NCBI GenBank assembly: GCA_016844295.1
Contig: JAENIV010000033.1
Location: 1 to 11,736 of the forward strand
Direction: 5' to 3'
Length of the DNA stretch: 11,736 bases
Source: Candidatus Berkelbacteria bacterium
GTDB lineage: Bacteria > Patescibacteriota > UBA1384 > UBA12157 > JAENIV01
Shown here in pieces: positions 7,085 to 11,736 of this stretch. The notes under the pieces were generated by a model that was not told the DNA's origin, did not search any database, and was given only the letters and a program-made list of their open reading frames with translations. The translations under genes were made by a program, and so were the position numbers. How positions within the stretch are numbered: the first letter of the stretch is position 1; every line of letters starts with the position of its first letter.

Positions 7085-9445
7085 TCACTTTGGCCAGCGC
7101 TCTGTGATTAATAGGTTTTTCTCGACTAACTTTTCTTTATAAAGGATCTGCCAGATTTCTTCGGAGATAAATGGCATAATTGGGTGTAGGAGTTTCAAAG
7201 ACGTTTGTAAAACATATAGCAGAATTTCAGTCGTTCTAACGCGATATTCCAGATTTTCAAACTGTTTTTTAGATTCTTCAAGGTAAATGTCGGCAAAGTC
7301 GTGCCAGATAAATTCGTAGAGATCGTGAGCGGCTTGGCCGAATTTAAATTCATCAAGATTGGCGTCAGTTGATGCGATTAAAGAATCGAGGTTGATTAAA
7401 GAATCGAGGTTATTTAGAATTACTTTATCCACTTCCGATTTCGGTTCGGGTTTTTTGCCATCGCCATTCGGTCCGCCACATCCATCAGTTTGTATTAAAA
7501 TATAACGGCTAATATTCCAAAGTTTATTAGCGAACTTTTTGCCGGCTAGTATTGCGTTCTCGTCGAATTTTATATCTTGAGTGCCGGTATTAATGTAAGT
7601 TAGACCAAAACGGACCGCATCAGCCCCGTATTTTTCGATTAACTCAAGCGGGTCGATACCTGTTCCCAGAGATTTGGACATGCGTTTGCCTTCAATGTTA
7701 AAGACCGTCGGATGAACATAAACTTGCTCAAACGGCTTCTTGCCCATAAACTCAAACCCTGAAAAAATCATCCGAACAACCCAAAGCATATTAATATCGC
7801 GGGCGGTGGAAAGAATGGTGGTCGGATAAAAATATTCCAAATCAGATTGTTTTTGGGCGCCGCCCAGAGGGCTGCCAGCCAGATAGCTTTCTGGCCGGCG
7901 GCTCTGCCCGGCGGGCCAGCCCAGAGTCGCAAAAGGCCAAAGAGCGCTCGAAAACCAGGTATCTAATACGTCGGTGGACTGGATGTAATTTGGCGGTGGA
8001 TTATCGCCGATATAAATATCTCCCTCGGGTCGCCCTTCGCTTCCAGCCACCCTATCCAACCTAGACTCGAACTCCGTTCGGGTCACCGGCATTTCGCTCA
8101 GGGCATCCCCTCGGTCGTTCTCGTGTTCTGCAGTTTTAACTTTTGAGTTTTTACTTTTCACTTCAGATTGCCAAACTGGCAATCTGTGCCCCCACCAAAT
8201 TTGCCTGGAAATACACCAGTCATGAATATTTTTCATCCAATCAAGATAAACTTTTTTCCATCGAACCGGTGTAATTTTAATTTCGTCTTTTTCGATTGCC
8301 TCGATTGCCGGTTTAATGAGTTCTTTCATTTTGACAAACCATTGCTTGGAAAGTTGGGGTTCAATTTCACGTCCGCAGCGATAGCAAACAGATAAATTGT
8401 TTGTGATATCTTCTTCTCCGCCAGACGCGGACCCGCGGTTAGCGGGTTTTTCAAGTAAACCCTCTTTTTTAAGATGCTCCAAAACTTTCTCCCGGGCTTC
8501 TTTAACTTTTAAACCCTCAAATTCGCCGGTTTCTTTAGTCATTTTGCCGTACTTATCGATAACTGTAATAAATTTAAGATCGTTTTTCTCGGCGATTTCG
8601 GAGTCGGCAATTGAGTGCGCCGGAGTTACGCCAACTGCGCCGGTGCCGAATTTCGGATCAATACTTGGGTCGGCAATAACTTTTATTTCTCTATTTACAC
8701 CCGCGAAATTAACCTTTAATGTTTTGCCGACATATTCTTTATATCTGTCGTCATTTGGATTTACCGCCACTGCTGTATCGCCAAGTTTGGTTTCCGGTCT
8801 GGTTGTGGCAATGGTTATTGGAAAGTCCTTATCGTATCTAAAGTAATAAAGTTTGCCTTGCTGTTCTTGATATTCAACTTCAATATCGGAAAGCGCCGTC
8901 TGACAGCGGACGCACCAATTAATCACGCGTTCGCCCTGATAAATCAAACCTTTATCGAAGTAATGCTTGAAAGCGGCATGAACGGCTTCGGTGTAGCCTT
9001 CATCCATGGTAAATCTTTGGCGCGACCAATCGCAAGAACACCCCATTTTTTTGAGTTGATCGATTATTGTATCCCCGTATTTATCAACCCACTCCCAAAC
9101 TTTTTTGACAAATTCTTCGCGGCCTAAATCATTGCGATTTTTTCCTTCTTTGGCGAGTTGTTTTTCGACAACATTTTGGGTGGCAATGCCGGCGTGATCA
9201 GTGCCGGGAAGATACAAAGTTGGTACACCCTTCATACGAGAACGGCGGATTAAAATATCCTGGATCGTGTTATTTAAAGCATGACCCATGTGGAGAGACC
9301 CGGTGACATTGGGCGGGGGAATAACAATAACATATGGCTTCACGCCTTCTTTAATTTCCGGCATAAACGCCCCCGAATCTTCCCATATCTTGTATATTTT
9401 GTCTTCGGTTTCCTTTGGATTGTAAGCCGTCGCTATTTCTTTCAT
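7085..9445 (-). CDS. valS: Valyl-tRNA synthetase
   Basis: Charges tRNA-Val with valine at the expense of ATP; cytoplasmic. The class I signature HMGH is at residues 52-55 after PPPNVTGS, and the KMSKS loop appears as RMSKS at 588-592. GTDHAGIATQ, NWCVRC, TTRPET and GTGAVGVTPAH (editing domain) are all present, as are WWGHRLPVW and DVLDTWFSSALWPF. The protein has 786 residues, against roughly 870-950 in many bacteria. It stops soon after LHPIMPFISEEIWQ in the anticodon-binding domain and lacks the usual C-terminal coiled-coil tRNA arm. Three in-frame segments look foreign to the family: about 332-345, 426-475 and 512-534; each coincides with GC-rich or hairpin-forming DNA. An 18-bp tandem duplication lies near residue 680. 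No Shine-Dalgarno sequence precedes the ATG; a -10 box lies six bases upstream. No T-box leader is seen. Confidence 0.95.
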   Translation of the reverse strand: MKEIATAYNPKETEDKIYKIWEDSGAFMPEIKEGVKPYVIVIPPPNVTGSLHMGHALNNTIQDILIRRSRMKGVPTLYLPGTDHAGIATQNVVEKQLAKEGKNRNDLGREEFVKKVWEWVDKYGDTIIDQLKKMGCSCDWSRQRFTMDEGYTEAVHAAFKHYFDKGLIYQGERVINWCVRCQTALSDIEVEYQEQQGKLYYFRYDKDFPITIATTRPETKLGDTAVAVNPNDDRYKEYVGKTLKVNFAGVNREIKVIADPSIDPKFGTGAVGVTPAHSIADSEIAEKNDLKFITVIDKYGKMTKETGEFEGLKVKEAREKVLEHLKKEGLLEKPANRGSASGGEEDITNNLSVCYRCGREIEPQLSKQWFVKMKELIKPAIEAIEKDEIKITPVRWKKVYLDWMKNIHDWCISRQIWWGHRLPVWQSEVKSKNSKVKTAEHENDRGDALSEMPVTRTEFESRLDRVAGSEGRPEGDIYIGDNPPPNYIQSTDVLDTWFSSALWPFATLGWPAGQSRRPESYLAGSPLGGAQKQSDLEYFYPTTILSTARDINMLWVVRMIFSGFEFMGKKPFEQVYVHPTVFNIEGKRMSKSLGTGIDPLELIEKYGADAVRFGLTYINTGTQDIKFDENAILAGKKFANKLWNISRYILIQTDGCGGPNGDGKKPEPKSEVDKVILNNLDSLINLDSLIASTDANLDEFKFGQAAHDLYEFIWHDFADIYLEESKKQFENLEYRVRTTEILLYVLQTSLKLLHPIMPFISEEIWQILYKEKLVEKNLLITERWPK
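7376..7411. repeat. 18-bp tandem duplication inside valS
   Basis: The unit GATTAAAGAATCGAGGTT occurs twice back to back without a mismatch. Because 18 is a multiple of three, the frame is kept and six residues are repeated (LDSLIN-type, around residues 679-690). This lies in the variable linker before the conserved AAHDLYEFIW block, so it is probably tolerated. Perfect identity suggests a recent slippage event. Confidence 0.85.
7844..7912. repeat. 69-bp palindromic in-frame insertion in valS
   Basis: Between the conserved GWP and DLEYFYP blocks, valS carries 23 extra residues (512-534). The DNA is strongly GC-rich and folds into a long hairpin. The inner stem pairs 7871-7883 with 7890-7902 (11 of 13 Watson-Crick) around a six-base loop. 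After small bulges, CAGA (7865-7868) pairs with TCTG (7903-7906) and CCGCC (7860-7864) with GGCGG (7910-7914). The fold spans 7860-7914 and nearly coincides with the extra segment. It resembles a REP-like or Rickettsia-type palindromic element that has inserted in frame. Confidence 0.6.
8021..8170. repeat. 150-bp in-frame insertion in valS after the HRLPVW block
   Basis: About 50 residues (426-475) separate VW from DIYIGDN, where many family members carry a short zinc-binding or linker segment. The first part is encoded by AT-rich, A-run DNA (Lys/Ser repeats such as KSKNSKVK). The second part is GC-rich and encodes a charged, low-complexity peptide unlike ValRS. The two halves differ sharply in base composition, which suggests stacked insertions of dispersed repeats. 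No Cys pairs for zinc are present here. The boundaries are judged from remembered family sequences. Confidence 0.5.
8164..8186. repeat. Perfect 10-bp inverted repeat at the edge of the valS insertion
   Basis: CAGATTGCCA and TGGCAATCTG are exact reverse complements separated by three bases. One arm lies in the conserved codons for HRLPVW and the other in the first inserted codons (QS). An insertion boundary that mirrors the adjacent native sequence could come from snap-back copying during insertion. Confidence 0.6.
8417..8451. repeat. Two tandem mini-hairpins in valS, terminator-like on the plus strand
   Basis: TCCGC pairs with GCGGA around five bases (8417-8431). Immediately after it, CCCGC pairs with GCGGG around GGTTA (8432-8446), followed on the plus strand by TTTTT. 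They encode about ten extra residues (RGSASGG region, about 334-343) just before the conserved VCYRCGREIEP block. The element looks like an intrinsic terminator, but only for plus-strand (antisense) transcription; on the valS strand the T tract would precede the stem as A residues. Confidence 0.55.
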
Positions 9446-9463
9446 ATGGTTATTTTACCATAT
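9444..9463 (-). promoter_or_regulatory. Leaderless extended -10 promoter of valS embedded in an inverted repeat
   Basis: On the minus strand TGGTAAAAT (9460-9452) is an extended -10 box, and AACCAT separates it by six bases from the ATG at 9445. Transcription would start at or next to the A of the start codon, and no Shine-Dalgarno sequence exists. The box lies in an inverted repeat: ATATGGT (9444-9450), six-base spacer, ACCATAT (9457-9463), with perfect 7-bp arms. The repeat could be an operator. If an upstream start is used, the RNA hairpin would hide the start codon. Confidence 0.5.
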
Positions 9464-9487
9464 TATTCGAAATATTAAATACATTAA

Positions 9488-9527
9488 ATATAATCATTTT
9501 CTGTCGGTCGTCTTAATTTGATTATAT
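9488..9527. promoter_or_regulatory. Left copy of the 40-bp dyad repeat, overlapping the 3' end of the regulator gene
   Basis: It matches the right copy at 10088-10127 in 33 of 40 positions with no gaps. Shared blocks are ATATAATCATTTTC, TCGGTCGTC and TGATTATAT. The outer arms ATATAATCA and TGATTATAT are exact reverse complements; the TCGGTCGTC core is directional. The copy begins in the short gap before valS and contains the last codons and stop of the PaaX-like gene. It lies 43-82 bases upstream of the valS ATG, a plausible operator or activator site. Confidence 0.75.
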
Positions 9528-10078
9528 TTCGTCAGAAATTCACCATATTTTCTACCCTTTAGATTAAATAACTTCATTAAAACATTATTATTGTCAAGTT
9601 CTTCGACAACCAGATAATGAATGTATTGGCCGACTTTACACATCGCGATTAAATCCTCAACTTTGTCGGCAATATTATATGGACAAATCCAAACGCTTTC
9701 TTGCAAAAAACGATAACCTAGTTCTTGAAGTTTGCCTCTAAAAAAGTTGCGTAGATCGCGTTTAGTTTCAGGAATATCGAATATTACAATTCGCCATTTA
9801 CCGTCCCATTGATCTGGTTTGGTGTTAAGCCCGAAAATTTTTAATCTGCCTTTCTCGGTAATTGTAAATTTGGTAGCCCCGTTTTGGCGCTTTTTTTGCA
9901 AAAGTTTTTGTTTTTTCATTCTTTGAATAGCATTATAAAAGGCCTGCCGGCCGATTCGATCACGCGTTTCCAGATAATGATAAGCCATTCTGGAAGGGTG
10001 ATAGAGAGTTTCATGCAAAACCATTCCGTTTTCTTCCAAAAAAAGTAAAATTTTTTGCGGTAAAGAAAAATCCTTCAT
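9494..10078 (-). CDS. PaaX-type transcriptional regulator with Cas2-like C-terminal domain
   Basis: 194 residues. The N-terminal part (about 5-82) has the helix-turn-helix and wing pattern of PaaX-type regulators, with RQAFYNAIQRMKKQKLLQKK as recognition region and FTITEKG as wing. The C-terminal part (about 91-172) begins with WDGKWRIVIFDIPE, followed by the LGYRFLQESVWICPYN block, which is the ferredoxin-like Cas2/PaaX-C fold; Asp101 sits where Cas2 nucleases have their catalytic Asp. Databases often label such proteins Cas2, but there is no cas1 or CRISPR array here and the HTH domain points to DNA binding. The gene is bracketed by two copies of a 40-bp dyad, one containing its own promoter, so negative autoregulation is likely. 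The ATG is six bases from the -10 box, with no Shine-Dalgarno sequence. The effector is unknown. Confidence 0.85.
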   Translation of the reverse strand: MKDFSLPQKILLFLEENGMVLHETLYHPSRMAYHYLETRDRIGRQAFYNAIQRMKKQKLLQKKRQNGATKFTITEKGRLKIFGLNTKPDQWDGKWRIVIFDIPETKRDLRNFFRGKLQELGYRFLQESVWICPYNIADKVEDLIAMCKVGQYIHYLVVEELDNNNVLMKLFNLKGRKYGEFLTKYNQIKTTDRK

Positions 10079-10084
10079 AAATTT

Positions 10085-10114
10085 ATTATATAATCATTTT
10101 CAATCGGTCGTCAA
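10085..10114 (-). promoter_or_regulatory. Leaderless promoter of the PaaX-like gene inside the right dyad repeat
   Basis: On the minus strand TTGACG (10114-10109), 18 bases, TATAAT (10090-10085), then AAATTT and the ATG at 10078. The -35 box overlaps the TCGGTCGTC core of the repeat and the -10 box overlaps its outer arm, so any protein bound to the dyad would cover the promoter. The ATG lies at the expected transcription start, implying a leaderless mRNA. Confidence 0.65.
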
Positions 10115-10127
10115 GAAATGATTATAT
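10088..10127. promoter_or_regulatory. Right copy of the 40-bp dyad repeat, operator between divergent genes
   Basis: The outer arms (TATATAATCATTT at 10087-10099 and AAATGATTATATA at 10116-10128) are perfect 13-bp reverse complements around 16 bases containing TCGGTCGTC. The partner copy lies exactly 600 bp to the left. This copy is the more symmetric one and sits between the divergent starts of the PaaX-like gene and the plus-strand gene at 10212. Confidence 0.8.
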
Positions 10128-10148
10128 ATTTGCTCTTATGTTGTCGAG

Positions 10149-10178
10149 TTGACACGTAGAATGAACAAGTATTAAAGT
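10149..10178 (+). promoter_or_regulatory. Promoter of the rightward hypothetical pair
   Basis: A perfect TTGACA (10149-10154) is followed after 18 bases by TAAAGT (10173-10178), four of six consensus positions; TATTAA overlapping at 10170 is an alternative -10. Transcription would start near 10185, about 27 bases before the ATG at 10212. The dyad repeat at 10088-10127 ends about 20 bases upstream of the -35 box. Confidence 0.5.
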
Positions 10179-10211
10179 GAGTATGAAGTATTAGTTTCTA
10201 AAGGAGGCTTG

Positions 10212-10775
10212 ATGGACATTCTAGAACAAGAAAAAGAGCTAGGAGCTGCGGCTTTAACCGCGGAAGGAAAGGCGAATCTTGGCAAAGAGATTGGGTTAGA
10301 CGAAGAATTTTTGGATGACTTGCGAGGCAAGCTAGGTCTTGAGGTAATACATCAGCCTTCAATGGGGCAGAAAGAAATGTATGGCCCAAGGGTGGCGGCT
10401 GAACGAGCCATTGTTGGTTTATTAGCTAGTCCCGGTCTTAGAAAAATAGAGTTGTCAAGAGGTCGGGCAGTAGAGGCACAGAAAATAGAGGCCTTTAAAA
10501 GAGAAGAAAATAGCTCCAAGACAGACCCCGAGAGAGATTTGGAAGAAGCGTACATATCCTTCTTGAACGAGGTGCGCAAGATGGTTTTTGATCAAACTGA
10601 TGTTGACGCCTCCGATGAACCGTCATCGAAGCCGAAAATGTTTATGATGGGCGGTCAAGAATGCCAGTTTCGTATAAGGGAAGGGGCGAATCCCGAGACC
10701 CGTAGGTCGGGAATGTGGTTGGAATTAGTATCGGCTGAAGAGGGACAAGAAGCGGCAAATCAGGTAAAAGTTTGA
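10212..10775 (+). CDS. Hypothetical soluble protein, first of a pair
   Basis: 187 residues from the ATG at 10212, four bases after AAAGGAGG. A TTG one codon earlier (10209) is too close to that sequence to be the start. The protein is not recognised. It is acidic, has no membrane segment or signal peptide, and is mainly helical in its first two thirds, with a repeated Glu/Lys pattern. Near the C-terminus, MFMMGGQECQFRIREG and MWLELVS look like two beta strands of a small domain. The spacing and Shine-Dalgarno style match the next gene, so the two are probably one transcription unit divergent from the PaaX-like regulator, possibly under its control. Confidence 0.7.
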   Translation: MDILEQEKELGAAALTAEGKANLGKEIGLDEEFLDDLRGKLGLEVIHQPSMGQKEMYGPRVAAERAIVGLLASPGLRKIELSRGRAVEAQKIEAFKREENSSKTDPERDLEEAYISFLNEVRKMVFDQTDVDASDEPSSKPKMFMMGGQECQFRIREGANPETRRSGMWLELVSAEEGQEAANQVKV

Positions 10776-10848
10776 AATAGTTCTTGGCGTTACCGTGTTT
10801 TGAACAATATCAATAATCTTTCGAATCACTCAAAATAAAGGAGGTTCG

Positions 10849-11496
10849 ATGGGAGAGGATTTACAAGAAGAAGGCCAAACTGGGGTTGATGGGGTCAAGC
10901 CAAAAGATTTTAAGGCTCCTGAAATTGGCGGGTTCGAGCCAGAAGAAAAACCAGAGGGACAGAAGATGGTTGAGCGGGCTATGGCTGAAGGGGAAGCGGA
11001 AATGTCTTCGGAACAAATCGCCGGTTTTAACCATGGGGAGACCATGGCCTTCGCTGTCAAAGATATTATGGATATTAGCGCCGCTATTAGAAAGCAAGCC
11101 GAGACTGCCGAAAAAGCACTTCGGGAAAGTCCTTCGACTGAAGGAAGAATGCAAACGGTTCGCGAGGAAACTAAAGATCAACCATTCCCCAAACAATTAC
11201 ACGCAATTATCCAAGCGGAGCATAGTCGCGCTATTGAAGAATTGCAAGCCGGACGTTTGCGAAACATTTCCGAACTTTATCGACATATTGCTGATCGACA
11301 TGTGGAACATATGACAGCGGTTTTAAGAGAAGCAGAGGAGCGGAATCTGTCTAGTGAAGAAACAAATAAAAAACTGGGTCATAAGGCATTAGTTGCTAAA
11401 ATTAGTGGTAAATATTGGCAGCTCTATTATGGAATCCATGGCTCCAATATTCCCGATATGCCCAGGGTGACAGATATGAAAATCATTGAGTTTTAA
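10849..11496 (+). CDS. Hypothetical helical protein, second of a pair
   Basis: 215 residues; the ATG follows AAAGGAGG by four bases, the same layout as the gene before it. The family is not recognised. Residues 1-45 are Glu/Gly/Pro-rich and probably disordered. From about 48 the protein is strongly helical and rich in His, Glu and Arg, including HAIIQAEHSRAIEELQ and ISELYRHIADRHVEHMTAVL. No signal peptide or membrane segment is seen, so it is probably cytoplasmic. The 73-bp gap to the upstream gene has no convincing terminator. It converges with the tsaD remnant on the opposite strand. Confidence 0.7.
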   Translation: MGEDLQEEGQTGVDGVKPKDFKAPEIGGFEPEEKPEGQKMVERAMAEGEAEMSSEQIAGFNHGETMAFAVKDIMDISAAIRKQAETAEKALRESPSTEGRMQTVREETKDQPFPKQLHAIIQAEHSRAIEELQAGRLRNISELYRHIADRHVEHMTAVLREAEERNLSSEETNKKLGHKALVAKISGKYWQLYYGIHGSNIPDMPRVTDMKIIEF

Positions 11497-11528
11497 TTTT
11501 TCCAAATCGGCGTATATTAAAAAACATT

Positions 11529-11639
11529 TTACATCTTCAAATTCGCATCCGCATGGACTTTATCCCAAGTGGTTTTTTGATCTAAATGATAGGCGGCGGC
11601 GATACCGATCATGGCGGCGTTGTCGGTACTATTTTCTCT
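11529..11639 (-). pseudogene. tsaD: tsaD C-terminal remnant
   Basis: A 36-codon open stretch on the minus strand ends at TAA (11529-11531). It reads STDNAAMIGIAAAYHL, then TTWDKVHADANLKM. This matches the C-terminus of TsaD, the enzyme that makes t6A in ANN-decoding tRNAs: the CTDNAAMI metal-site block with Cys replaced by Ser, and the final W-x-x-(I/V)-x-A-(D/N)-A-N-L block. Upstream in the same frame a TGA (11640-11642) appears within four codons of the homology, and the rest of TsaD (normally about 330 residues) is absent; a HicA coding frame occupies that place. It is a broken 3' fragment and cannot be functional by itself. An intact tsaD must exist elsewhere, because the gene is nearly universal. 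Confidence 0.75.
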
Positions 11640-11736
11640 TCAGCAACTTCAAAAATTCTTTCGGACTTATTTCGAGATCATTTAAAATTTTTCTAAGCAA
11701 TCCTTGGCCAATATTCTCACCCTGATGAACAGGGAT
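11629..11736 (-). CDS. hicA: HicA-type mRNA interferase toxin, C-terminal part (runs off right edge)
   Basis: The last 35 codons are visible, entering from the right edge and ending at TAG (11629-11631). The residues IPVHQGENIGQGLLRKIL then ISPKEFLKLLKRK match the C-terminus of HicA/YcfA proteins: a beta strand ending in the conserved (V/I)P-x-H, then G-x-L-R-x-I-L, then the L/I-S-x-x-E/K-F-x-x-L-L helix. HicA is a small dsRNA-binding-fold RNase that cleaves mRNA and is neutralised by HicB. No hicB lies downstream; the stop codon runs straight into the tsaD remnant. A hicB could lie upstream, outside the window. Only about half of the normal protein is visible. Confidence 0.8.
   Translation of the reverse strand: MPVHQGENIGQGLLRKILNDLEISPKEFLKLLKRK

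Noticed and set aside
8105..8122. TCGGTCGT in the valS insertion as a third copy of the regulator site
   Set aside because: Only the eight-base core matches; the AT-rich dyad arms that define the two real copies are absent.
8040..8140. tRNA-like GTTCGAGTC in the GC-rich half of the valS insertion
   Set aside because: The flanks do not form a T-stem, and no acceptor, D or anticodon arm can be drawn around it.
8397..8846. 149-codon plus-strand frame antisense to valS
   Set aside because: It is the mirror of a conserved, well-supported synthetase region and shows no start signal or recognisable domain.
9446..9493. T-box riboswitch upstream of valS
   Set aside because: The gap is only 48 bases, with no T-box core, specifier loop or terminator/antiterminator, and valS appears leaderless.
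9494..10078. CRISPR-Cas system suggested by the Cas2-like domain
   Set aside because: No repeat-spacer array, no cas1 and no other cas gene is visible. The N-terminal HTH domain and the flanking operators fit a PaaX-type regulator.
11486..11725. 79-codon plus-strand frame at the right end
   Set aside because: The opposite strand carries clear HicA and TsaD homology. This frame has no ribosome binding site and no domain.

Overview
The window looks like part of a Candidate Phyla Radiation (Patescibacteria) genome or a close relative. This is inferred from protein content: a small PaaX-type regulator with a Cas2-like C-terminal half, a shortened valyl-tRNA synthetase, and a giant VirB6/TrbL-like membrane protein. 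No rRNA or other taxonomic marker is present. TGA ends valS, the regulator gene and one hypothetical gene, so the recoded Gracilibacteria-type code (TGA = Gly) does not apply.

Layout, left to right. (i) 1-932, minus: a GC-rich (about 60-68% in sampled lines) gene for an exported membrane protein, open at the left edge. (ii) 933-1268: an intergenic region that switches abruptly to AT-rich DNA. It carries a perfect-consensus promoter facing left, a perfect 19-bp palindrome over the expected start point, and a terminator-like hairpin for the next gene. (iii) 1269-6371, minus: a 1,700-residue protein with a signal peptide, a VirB6/TrbL-like multi-spanning core and a long cytoplasmic tail. (iv) 6580-7083 and 7085-9445, minus: a TPR membrane protein and valS, one base apart. 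(v) 9494-10078, minus: the PaaX/Cas2-like regulator, bracketed by two near-identical dyad-symmetric repeats exactly 600 bp apart. (vi) 10212-10775 and 10849-11496, plus: two unrecognised soluble proteins in a probable operon, each behind a strong Shine-Dalgarno sequence. (vii) 11529-11736, minus: a 3' remnant of tsaD abutting the C-terminal end of a HicA-type toxin gene that enters from the right edge.

How the parts may work together. The regulator's promoter lies inside the right-hand repeat, and the left-hand repeat lies just upstream of valS. This suggests autoregulation and possible control of valS and of the divergent plus-strand pair. The regulator and valS both appear to be leaderless: each has a -10 box exactly six bases before the ATG and no Shine-Dalgarno sequence. 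valS also contains several in-frame, GC-rich, hairpin-forming insertions, reminiscent of palindromic elements known to invade coding genes in Rickettsia. The tsaD remnant next to hicA, the GC-rich left end and these insertions show that the region has been repeatedly reshuffled.
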